Positions 53,421 to 63,079 of a DNA stretch of 64,000 nucleotides are shown in pieces. Made by a program: the position numbers and the translations under genes. This stretch comes from Arachis hypogaea. Taxonomy: Eukaryota > Streptophyta > Magnoliopsida > Fabales > Fabaceae. The stretch's first letter is position 1. Each line of letters starts with the position of its first letter. The notes under the pieces are model-generated. The model ran no database searches. It saw only the letters and a list, made by a program, of their open reading frames with translations, and was not told the origin of the DNA. Location of the stretch: positions 106,061,363 to 106,125,362 of the forward strand of contig NC_092046.1 of NCBI RefSeq assembly GCF_003086295.3, in the 5' to 3' direction.

Positions 53421-54828
53421 CCCATTGTTGAAGAGACGGATGACCAAGAGGATGAACATAAGAAAGTTGTTGAGAATGAACTCCATGAGCTTGATGAAAA
53501 GGAACCTCAGCTTGAGGCAAAGAGTGAATTGAAACCTCTTCCATCTCATTTGAAGTATGCTTTCTTAGAGGACAACCAAAAGTTTCCGGTCATTATTGCT
53601 AGTGAGCTTTCAAGTGAAGAAGAAGGGAAGCTCCTAGATGTTCTAAGAAGGTACAAGAAAGCGATTGGATAGAGCCTAGCCGATATTGTGGGGATTGATC
53701 CTCGCAAGTGCATGCATCGTATATTTCTCCAAGAGGGAGCTAGACCGGTTAGGCAACCACAAAAAAGGCTTAACCCGACCATCCTTGATGTGGTAAAGAA
53801 GGAGGCCACTAGACTACTTGATGCGGGTATCATATACCCAATTTCTGACAGTGAATGGGTGAGCCCGGTCCAGGTTGTTCCCAAGAAATCAGGCATCACT
53901 GCGATTAAAAAGGATGATGGTGAAGTGGTCACCAAGAGAGTACAAAATGCGTGGCGAGTGTGCATTGATTATAGAAGATTGAACGCCGCTACAAGAAAGG
54001 ACCACTACCCTTTGCCCTTTATTGATCAGATGTTGGACCGTTTGGCGGGTAAATCCCATTATTGTTTTTTTGATGGATTCACTGGTTACTTCCAGATTCA
54101 CATTGCTCCTGAAGATCAGGAAAAGACCACATTCACTTGCCCTTTTGGCACCTTTGCCTATAAAAGGATGCCATTTGGACTATGTAATGCACTTGCTACT
54201 TTTCAGCGGTTTATAACGAGTATCTTTTCCGATCTAATGGAGAATTATCTAGAAGTCTTTATGGATGACTTCAGTGTTTATGGAACTTCATTTGATTGTT
54301 ACTTAGAGAACTTGGCCAAGGTCTTAGCTAGATGTGTTGACACTAACCTTGTCTTGAATTTTGAAAAATGTCACTTTATGGTAAGACAAGGTATAGTGTT
54401 GGAACATGTAGTATCTCATGAAGGCATTTCTGTAGACCCGGCCAAGGTCGATGTTATCACCACTTTACCTCACCCCTCATCTGTGAGGGAGGTTCGCTCG
54501 TTTTTAGGCCATGCAGGATTCTATAGGCGTTTTATCAAAGATTTCAGCAAGATTGCTTTGCCATTGTCGCGCCTACTCCAAAAAGATGTAGATTTTGAGT
54601 TTGATAGTGAATATGTGAAAGCTTTTAAAGAGCTAAGGAGAGTTCTTACCACAGCACCGATTGTGCGAGGCCCCAACTGGACGTTGCCATTCGAGATAAT
54701 GTGTGATGCGTCAAACCATGCTGTAGGTGCCGCGCTTGCACAGCGCGATGGTAAACTCCCTTATGTCATTGCTTACTCTTCTAAAACACTGGATGCAGCA
54801 CAAATCCAACTATACCACTACTGAAAAG
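53421..54828 (+). pseudogene. E3 reverse transcriptase and start of RNase H
   Basis: Same frame after TAA; TAG 53670-53672 interrupts AIG*SLADI. RT motifs: WVSPVQVVPKKSGITAI, CIDYRRLNAATRKDHYPLPF, FFDGFTGYFQI, FTCPFGTFAYKRMPFGLCNA, and catalytic FMDDFSVYG (the Athila form of YxDD). RNase H begins [20 protein letters not shown] with its Asp. The frame is lost near 54815, at LDAAQ, and resumes one frame over. Confidence 0.85.
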
Positions 54829-56433
54829 GAACTCTTAGCTATTGTTCATGCTTTAGATAAATTCAGATCTTATTTTCTAGGATCAAAGATAGTGGTATAC
54901 ACAGATCATGCAGCTTTAAAGTACATATTGACAAAGAATGAGTCAAAGCCTAGACTCATACGTTGGATCTTGCTTTTGCAAGAGTTCGACATTGAGATTA
55001 GGGACCAGAGTGGATCTCAAAACCTGGTTGCGGATTATTTAAGCCGTATTGAGAATTTAAAATTTGACCCATTTCCGATTAATGACTCATTCCCATTGGA
55101 TAGTTTGCATGCTGTGACGGATAATTTTCCTTGGTTTGCCCCAATGGTGAACTACTTGGTTGCGAAACTCTTCCCTCCTAACTTTTCTAAACACCAAAGG
55201 GATAAGTTGAGGAGTGATTCCAGATACTATATTTGGGATGACCCTCACTTGTGGAAGAGGAGAGTGGACCAAGTAATTCGAAGATGTGTCCCGGAGTCTG
55301 AAATCCAACCCATTCTTGAAGCTTGCCATTCGTCCGAATGTGGTGGCCACTTTGGCCCACAAAGGACCGCTAAAAAGGTGTTGGATTGTGGATTCTGGTG
55401 GCCAACCTTATTCAAGGATGCTAACCGGTTCTGTGTGTCTTGCCATCACTGTCAGAAGTTGGGAAACACATCCCAAAGGGATGAAATGCCTCAGCAACCT
55501 ATGCTGTTCTATGAGATATTTGATGTATGGGGCATTGACTTTATGGGACCATTTCCCAACTCTAGTGGGTATCTGTATATTCTGTTAGCGGTTGACTACG
55601 TGTTAAAGTGGGTAGAAGCAATACCTACCCGCCTTGACGATGCCAATACCGTCATTTCTTTTATTAGAAATAACATTGTATGCCGTTATGGGTCACCACG
55701 AGCAATCGTGAGCGACCAAGGATCCCACTTTTGTAACACAAAAGTAGAGGCATTGCTCAAGTGCTATGGAGTGTCACATAAGGTTGCTACTACTTATCAT
55801 GCGCAAACCAATAGATAAGCGGAAGTGTCCAATCGGGAGATTAAGAGAATCTTGGAGAAAGTGGTCAATCCATTAAGGAAGGATTGGAGCCTCTGGTTAG
55901 GAGATGCACTATAGGCATATAGAACGGCCTACAAGACTCCGTTAGGGACGAGCCTCTTTTAGATCGTCTATGGGAAGGCATGCCACCTTCTGGTGGAAAT
56001 TGAGCATAGAGCCTATTGAGCGATAAAGCACTACAACATGGATTTGAGCAAGGCGGGTGAAGCCAGAAAGTTACAGCTAGAGGAGCTTGTGTGTTTGAGG
56101 AACGAATCATATGAGAATGCCCGAATCTATAAAGAAAAGACTAAAGCATTTTATGACCATCACATCCGGAAGAAGGACTTTTAAGAAGGTGATGAGGTTC
56201 TCCTCTACAACTTGAGGCTTCGAGTCATGCCTGGCAAGCTTCGTTCTAGATGGGAAGGACCTTTCAAGGTAAAGGAGATAAAGCCCTATGGAGTGGTGGA
56301 GTTGTTTGATCCTAAATGTGAAGCAACTTTCAAGGTGAATGGACATAGAGTGAAGAAGTACCATGGCTATAAGCTCCCAAAAGAGCTAGAGGTTTTCCTA
56401 TTGGAGGATGCACCGAAGAGAGAGGAAGCTTAA
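54829..56433 (+). pseudogene. E3 RNase H C-terminus and integrase
   Basis: [19 protein letters not shown], then [13 protein letters not shown] (RNase H). Integrase: zinc-binding H...H region [12 protein letters not shown] and [11 protein letters not shown]; core WGIDFMGPF (Asp), VSDQGSHF (Asp), then HAQTNR followed by TAA 55816-55818 and AEVSN, which holds the Glu. Further stops at 55912, 55960, 56017 and 56182. The C-terminus has RWEGPFKVKEIKPYGVVEL (GPF module) and ends at TAA 56431-56433. The first copy does not reach this region. Confidence 0.85.
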
Positions 56434-56468
56434 GCAAAGGACCGTCCAACTTAAGGACGTTAAAGAAA

Positions 56469-56491
56469 AGTGCGTGGTGGGAGGCACCCCA
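56469..56491 (+). other. Post-ORF hairpin of E3
   Basis: TGGG (56478-56481), loop AGGCAC, CCCA (56488-56491), 44 nt after the integrase stop, preceded by TTAAAGAAAAGTGCG. Same loop and position as E1. Confidence 0.65.
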
Positions 56492-56989
56492 TAGTGGTAA
56501 GATCTTCCTTGTGTACATTCTTGCTTTTAGCTCTAGATTTTTGTGAATTTTGTGATTTCTTGATGTTGTTGATTGCATAGGATTGCTAGCCTTATTGTTC
56601 TTGTTGAATAGATAGGATGTTCATATAGTTCTCACCTTTTTGGTATGGATGAATTGTTGAAGTAGAGGGAATACCATGTTTTGAATAATGCATGAATTTG
56701 TGAAGTGTTCTCTTTGACTTCTAGCTTAAACACCTACCAAGAATGTGTTAGAATAGCTTTTGCTAGGAAAAAAAAGAGGAAAAAGGAAAAAAGGCACCGA
56801 TGCGCCAGCGCACCTTGCGTGCGTGCCGGTGTGCATTTCTAACTCCTGGGCCAAAAACCCGAGAGTCATGCCCACTTTATCCCCATCTCGTGCTAGGCAC
56901 CCACGCGTCCGCGTGCTTGCTGCCTGCGCGCCCTTCGTAAATTCGCCATCGACGCGAATTGTGCATTTTACATTATTTCATGAGGATTT
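56492..56989 (+). other. E3 interior 3' of pol, with CpG-rich patch
   Basis: No ORF. A GCGC/ACGCGT-rich patch at 56795-56960 (for example GCACCCACGCGTCCGCGTGC near 56898) lies about 300-470 nt after the hairpin, as in D. The E4 LTR interrupts it. Confidence 0.6.
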
Positions 56990-57120
56990 TGCATGAGTTT
57001 AGTGACAAATTGTATGTTGCATTACCCATAACTTGGACTAGAACTTTGATGCACTCTATTGCTTGATTTCAGGACCAAAGGAAGCAAGGAATGGGAGGTA
57101 ACTTGCAAAGTTAATGAGAA

Positions 57121-57960
57121 AAGTGATTGCCAATAACGCTCTCAAAGCCATCATTGACCACGTTAAGAGTCACGTTAACTAAGTTAACTTAGTTAACGTG
57201 AACTCTAACGTGGAGAAGGGAAGTTGAGCCAACGTTAGTGACACTTAACATTGTCACTAACGTTGGCAAATGCTCATAAGTGGCCACGTTAGAGTCCACG
57301 TTAACTTAGTTAACATGGCCTCTAATGTTAGAAAGGGGGAGAAGCGTCAACGTTAGTGACATTCAACATTGTCACTAACGTTGGCCTAAGGAGAAATATA
57401 CCACGTTAACTCCCACGTGGGAGCTAACGTAAGAAGCAAGCATGGTCGACAACGTTAGTGACACCCAACATTGTCACTAACGTTGGAAGCAACCACACAA
57501 CCCCCCAAGGAGCCACGTTAACTTCCACGTTAACCTAGTTAACGTGGAAGCTAACGTTGATGAGTGAAAGAATGGCCAACGTTAGTGACACTCAACATTG
57601 TCACTAACGTTGGAGATGGCTAAGCATGGCCACGTTAGAAGCCACGTTAACCTAGTTAACATGGACTCTAACGTGAGGCATAGGGGCACCTTGGAACATT
57701 AGTGACAATGTTAAGTGTCACTAACGTTCTCGAAGGATGGCAAGCCCACGTTAAAGAGCCACGTTAACTAAGTTAACGTGGGCTCTAACGTGGGAACAAA
57801 GGGGCTTTTCAAAGTTATTGGAAATGTTAAGTCTCAATAACGTGTGCGAAGGACTTAGAGGCAACATTAGTGGCAACGTTTATGCCACTAACGTTGAAGT
57901 TAACGTGGCTTTTACTTAGTAACGTTAGTGAGAAAGTTGATTGTCACTAACGTTCTCGAA
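57121..57960. repeat. Hairpin-forming tandem array in the E4 LTR
   Basis: About seven units with a mean period near 115 bp. Each has an inverted repeat AACGTTAGTGACA/TGTCACTAACGTT with an 8-nt centre (57231, 57349, 57451, 57578; reversed-type at 57695; degenerate near 57812; variant at 57921). Between them are CACGTTAAC palindromes, one being a perfect 30-bp palindrome at 57171-57200 (half: CACGTTAACTAAGTT). Confidence 0.85.
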
Positions 57961-58132
57961 CTTATATTTTCACTAAACGTTAACACCCCTAACGTCCTAA
58001 GCTAAAGTCTCTGCCCACTTCACATTTTCTCTCTGCAAGTAAAGCCAAGCCCAAATAAAGAAGAGAACTGCTTCAAACTCAAGATCCAAAGGCCCAAGAC
58101 TTGAAGAGCCAACTAGAAGCTGAGAGAAGTAG

Positions 58133-58140
58133 TATATATA
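58133..58140 (+). promoter_or_regulatory. TATA box of the E4 LTR
   Basis: TATATATA followed by GGAGTAGC, downstream of the hairpin array and about 980 bp before the LTR end. Confidence 0.5.
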
Positions 58141-59028
58141 GGAGTAGCTTTGAATTGTTAAGGAGTTCTAGAAGATTGGAAAAAGAGAATTAGTCTCTGT
58201 ATTTTACTTTCTCTGCAATTTCTAGTTCTATGATGTATTCTCCATCTTTGTTTTCATTTTCTAGAGCTATGAACAACTAAACCCCTTTTATTGGGTTAGG
58301 GAGCTCTGTTGTAATTTGATGGATCAATACTAATCTTCATTATTCTTCTTCTATCTTTTCTCTTGATTTTACTTGAAAGCTTTCGATCTTCATCCAATTG
58401 AGTAGTTATCTTGGAAAAGAAGCTATTCAAACTTGGATCTCTTTTGAACCTTGAAAGAGGAATGAAGAGATCAAGCTAGAAATGCTTTCTCATGCTGGAC
58501 CAAATTGGGTTTGGATGGGTATGTGACTATAACCCTCTCAATACTTGATTTGGAAAATGCATGTGGTATAATCGGTGACCATACTTCATCTCTTCTCATG
58601 AGCAATTGACCAAGGAATTGGCTATTGATCAAGATCTGAGAGATTGAATTGCAAGACATTGTAATTCAATCACTTAAGATTGCCAAGGAGATCAATGAGT
58701 GCATTGATTGAGGAAGAGATGAAAATGAACTTGATCCGGAGAATTGCAACATCTCCTAAGCCCAATGAACTCCCCATCTCTGATCTTACCCATTCTCTTT
58801 AATTTTTGCCATTTACTTTTATGAGCAAATCCCTCATTCCCATTTACAATTCTGCAATTTATTTTCAGTCATTTACTTCCAGTCCTTTAATTCTAGCATT
58901 TACTTTTCTGTTATTTACATTCCCGCCATTTTATTTTCTGGAACTCTCAACCCAAATCCTGGATTCGCTCAACTAGAACATTCTTCTAATTAAAGTTGCT
59001 TGATCAATCAATCCCTGTGGGATTCGAC

Positions 59029-59044
59029 CTCACTCTATTGTGAG
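59029..59044 (+). other. U5 stem-loop of the E4 LTR
   Basis: CTCAC, loop TCTATT, GTGAG, preceded by CCCTGTGGGATTCGA and followed by TTTTTACTTGACGAC. Confidence 0.55.
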
Positions 59045-59122
59045 TTTTTACTTGACGACAAATTCGGTACACTTGCCAAAGGGAGATTTGTTGTGAGACA
59101 AGTTTTCCGTACATCAAGTTTA

Positions 59123-59140
59123 TGGCGCCGTTGCCGGGGA
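59123..59140 (+). promoter_or_regulatory. E4 primer binding site, tRNA-Asp
   Basis: TGGCGCCGTTGCCGGGGA, 6 nt after the LTR end; perfect over 18 nt. Confidence 0.88.
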
Positions 59141-59408
59141 TTGATTGTGCATCAACAATGATTAAATTGGAAGATCACTAGATTGAGCATTTTTATTTTG
59201 TGAATTTCATTTTCTGTTTGAGTGATTTACTTTCTGTTTTAGTTAAACTTCTTCCCTTCCCCCTCTACTCTTTTGTTTTTCTTTGTTAATTTCAATTCTG
59301 TTTGCTAACCCACTAACTGTTTGATATATTGCATCACCCACAACTAACAGTAATTCTGACACAAATACTTTCTGCACCTATCTTTTCTTGCTTGCACTTG
59401 ATGGTTGT

Positions 59409-60956
59409 ATGACAGGGAGAAGAAGCGGGGCTTCAACTTCCTTCGATTCTGAACCTGAGAGGACCTTCCTTAGATTAAGGAGGGAGGCAAGAGGAAAGAA
59501 AGTGGTTGGTGCTGAGGAAGAAGAGGAATTCTTTGAACCAAACATGGAAGACAACATGGAAGACCATCATGAAGAAGAGGATCACAACCATGGAGGAGGA
59601 GGTAGAGCAAATCATACTGGGGAGGATAGAAGAGTTTTAGGCTCTTACATCAATCCAAACCCAGGCAATTGTGGAAGTAGCATCCAAAAGCCAACAATCC
59701 ATGCCAACAACTTTGAACTTAAACCACAGCTCATCACCCTTGTTCAGAACAACTGTTCGTTTGGAGGAGGTGTTCAAGAAGACCCTAATCAACATTTAAC
59801 CACCTTCCTGAGAATATGTGACACAGTGAAGTCTAATGGTGTTCATCCTGACGCCTATAGACTGCTCCTATTTCCATTCTCACTTAGGGACAAAGCAGCC
59901 AAGTGGCTGGAATCTTTCCCAAGGGAAAGCTTGACAACTTGGGAAGAAGTGGTGAACAAATTCTTAGCAAGATTTTACCCTCCTCAACGAATCAATAGGC
60001 TGAGAGCTGAGGTCCAAACTTTCAGGCAACAAGATGGTGAGACTCTATATGAAGCATGGGAGAGGTTTAAAGACCTAACAAGGAGGTGCCTACCAGATAT
60101 GTTCAACGAATGGGTGCAGCTGCATATTTTCTATGAAGGACTCTCTTATGAGTCAAAGAAGGCCGTAGACCATTCATCCGGAGGATCTTTGAACAAGAAG
60201 AAGACTATTGAGGAAGCCATAGATGTTATTGAAACAGTAGCAGAGAACGACTACTTCTATGCTTCCGAAAGAGGGAACACAAGAAGAGTAATGGAGCTAA
60301 ACAATGTAGATGCTCTGTTGGCCCAAAACAAGCTCATTACCCAGCAGCTGGCTGACCTCACCAAGAAGATGGAGATGAACCAAGTAGCAGCAATCTCCAC
60401 TTCATCAACAACCCAAGAAGGAGTGAATGAAGAAGCAGAGGGTAGTCAGGAGCAAGCCAACTACATTGGGAATTCACCAAGGAAAAATTATGATCCATAC
60501 TCCAAGACCTACAACCCTGGATGGAGAAACCACCCAAACTTTGGGTGGGGAAGTGAGCAAGATCAAAACCAAGACCAGAGACGTTACAACTCCAACAACA
60601 ATGCAGCTCACCAGCAATTCACACAGAGGACATCTCAACACCCCCACAACAATACTTCTCCACATGCTTATCAAAATCAAAACAGCACATCTGCTCCGAA
60701 TCACCCATCAATTGATGACAAGCTCTCTAAGATCAAAACCTTAATTGAAGGAGTATGCAAAGACATTCGAAACAGTAAAGCATTCAGAGAGGAAGTGCAG
60801 TCAAACATGCAGAATCAAAGTGCTACCATCAAGAAACTGGAGACACAAATCAGCTATCTGTTTAAGCAGCTTCGTAACCACAACCTTTGCTATGATGCCC
60901 ATTCAAGCAAAAGGAGGAGTGTCAAGCTATCACACTTAGGAGTGGGAAGGAACTGA
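59409..60956 (+). pseudogene. E4 gag
   Basis: ATG 59409 (MTGRRSGASTSFDSEPER) fits the MTRSQ-type start of E3. Acidic N-terminus, then capsid core FELKPQLITLVQNNCSFGG, DAYRLLLFPFSLRDKAAKWL, FLARFYPPQRINRLRAEV and ETLYEAWERFKDLTRRC. Then a Gln/Asn-rich tail with WRNHPNFGWG. No stop until 60956, but a 1-bp shift near 60900 throws it out of frame just before the conserved QAITLRSG (frame 2, 60923 on) that should join it to pol. Otherwise intact. Confidence 0.85.
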
Positions 60957-63079
60957 AGGAACGTCCCCAAAAATCACAAGAAGAAGGCTCAAATGAAAAG
61001 GGAGAAGAGCAAGATAGAGTTCAACCTCCCACGCCAAGTCTGCAGAAAGAAAAAGGGATACCACAACTGAACATCTCAAGAGCTCCATATCCCCAGCTAT
61101 TGAAGAAAAGGGAAGATGACAACCAGTTCTTGAGATTTTTGGAAATCTTCAAGGAACTACAAATCAACATACCCTTTGCTGAAGCCATAGAACAAATGCC
61201 ACTCTACGCCAAGTTTTTGAAGGAGCTAATGACTAAGAAGAGAAGCTGGAAGAACAATGAGACTGTGATACTAACTAAAGAGTGCAGTGCTATCATTCAG
61301 CATAAACTACCCCAGAAACTGAAGGATCCTGGGAGTTTTCAGATCCCTTGTATTATAGGAGAAATCACAGTAGAGAAGGCTCTTTGTGACTTAGGGGCCA
61401 GCATCAATTTGATGTCAGTAGCTATGATGAGAAAGATGAAAATTGAGGAGGCTAAACCAACAAAAATGGCCCTACAACTGGCAGACCGATCATTCAAATT
61501 CCCTTACGGGATAGTAGAGGATTTGCTAGTAAAAGTGGGAGATTTCATATTTTCAGCAGATTTTGTGGTGCTGGACATGCAGGAGGACGCCAAGACCTCC
61601 ATCATCTTGGGAAGGCCATTCTTGGCCACTGCTGGAGCTGTCATTGATGTTCAGAAGGGTGACCTCACCCTGAGATTACACAATGAAAAGATGACATTCA
61701 ATGTGTTCAAGGCCATGAGTTACCCACCAGAACAATTGGGGGAATGCATGAGGTTAGATGCACTTGAGGATGAAGTGCAGGAGAATTTTGAAGAAGAAGA
61801 ACCTGAAGAGGATGAGAGATTGGTGGAGGAAGAATCTGAATCAAGTGAAGAGGTGGCCACAGCAGAAATACATATACCAGATGCACCAAAGGAAGGGAAC
61901 GAAAAGTCAGAAGCACCCAAATTTAAACTCAAAGCACTGCCACCCACTCTCAAATATGCATATCTAGGAGAAAATGAAAACTACCCAGTGATCATAAATT
62001 CATCCCTCAGTCAAGATCAAGAGGACGAGCTACTCAAGGTGCTGCGGGAGCATAAGGATGCCATTGGATGGACCCTTGCTGACTTGAAGGGAATTAGTTC
62101 AGCCATATGCATGCATAAAATACTGTTGAAAGATGATGCTAAGCCATCCATTCAATCCCAGAGAAGGCTGAACCCAATCATGAAGGAAGTGGTACAGAAA
62201 GAGGTTATGAAGCTTTGGCAAGGAGGGGTCATATACCCAATTTCGGACAGCCCTTGGGTTAGCCCCATACATGTTGTGCCCAAGAAGGGAGGAATCACTG
62301 TGGTTACCAATGAGAAGAATGAGCTCATACCTACAAGGACCGTCACAGGATGGCGGATGTGCATAGACTACAGAAAACTCAATGAGGCTACACGAAAAGA
62401 CCATTTTCCCCTTCCATTCATGGATCAGATGTTGGAAAGACTTGCAGGGCACGCATATTATTGTTTTCTCGACGGTTATTCAGGATATAACCAAATAGTG
62501 GTTGATCCCAGAGACCAAGAGAAAACCTCATTTACTTGTCCGTATAGAGTGTTTGCCTATAGGCGCATGCCATTTGGGCTATGTAATGCACTTGCAACTT
62601 TCCAACGCTGCATGCTTTCTATCTTTTCAGATATGATAGAAAAATTCAATGAAGTTTTTATGGATGATTTCTCGGTATTCGGAGATTCCTTTCCTAGTTG
62701 CCTACATCACCTTGCCTTGGTATTGAAAAGATGCCAAGAGACCAATTTGGTCTTGAACTGGGAAAAATGCCACTTCATGGTGACAGGAGGAATAGTCCTT
62801 GGTCACAAGGTCTCTCACCAAGGCATTGAGGTTGATAGAGCTAAAGTAGAACTTATTGAAAAACTACCCCCACCCAGTGATGTCAAGGCAATTAGGAGTT
62901 TTTTAGGGCATGCTGGTTTTTACAGAAGGTTCATTAAAGATTTTTCAAAGATAGCCAAGCCCTTAAACAATCTCCTTGTATCTGATACACCATTTATCTT
63001 TGATGAAACATGCATGCTAGCATTTGCACATTTGAAAATGAGGTTATCCTCTGCTCCTATCATTTCCCCACCTGATTAG
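60896..63079 (+). pseudogene. E4 protease and reverse transcriptase
   Basis: Frame 2 from 60896. QAITLRSGKELKER linker, then protease ALCDLGASINLM (intact D-x-G-A-S) and IILGRPFLATAGAVIDV. Acidic linker 61780-61900. RT: WVSPIHVVPKKGGITVV, CIDYRKLNEATRKDHFPLPF, FLDGYSGYNQI, FAYRRMPFGLCNALATFQ, catalytic FMDDFSVFG. Then the connection IVLGHKVSHQGIEVDRAKVE and SFLGHAGFYRRFIKDFSKIA. Ends at TAG 63077-63079, in a place where relatives have Trp. Confidence 0.87.

Larger units (their letters stand above)
48954..56989 (+). mobile_element. E3 Athila-like element, second assembled copy, 3' end lost to E4
   Basis: 5' LTR 48954-50696, PBS 50703-50720, gag, PR, RT, RH, INT to 56433, post-ORF hairpin, CpG patch. 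It is then interrupted by the E4 LTR. The 3' LTR is outside the window. At least eight stops and one frameshift make it dead. Confidence 0.85.
56990..59116 (+). repeat. E4 5' LTR, about 2.1 kb
   Basis: End fixed by ACATCA and the PBS. The start is placed at TGCATGAG (56990) or TGAGTTTAG (56994), where E3-like sequence stops. TATATATA at 58133-58140; U5 stem-loop 59029-59044; hairpin array 57121-57960. Confidence 0.65.
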
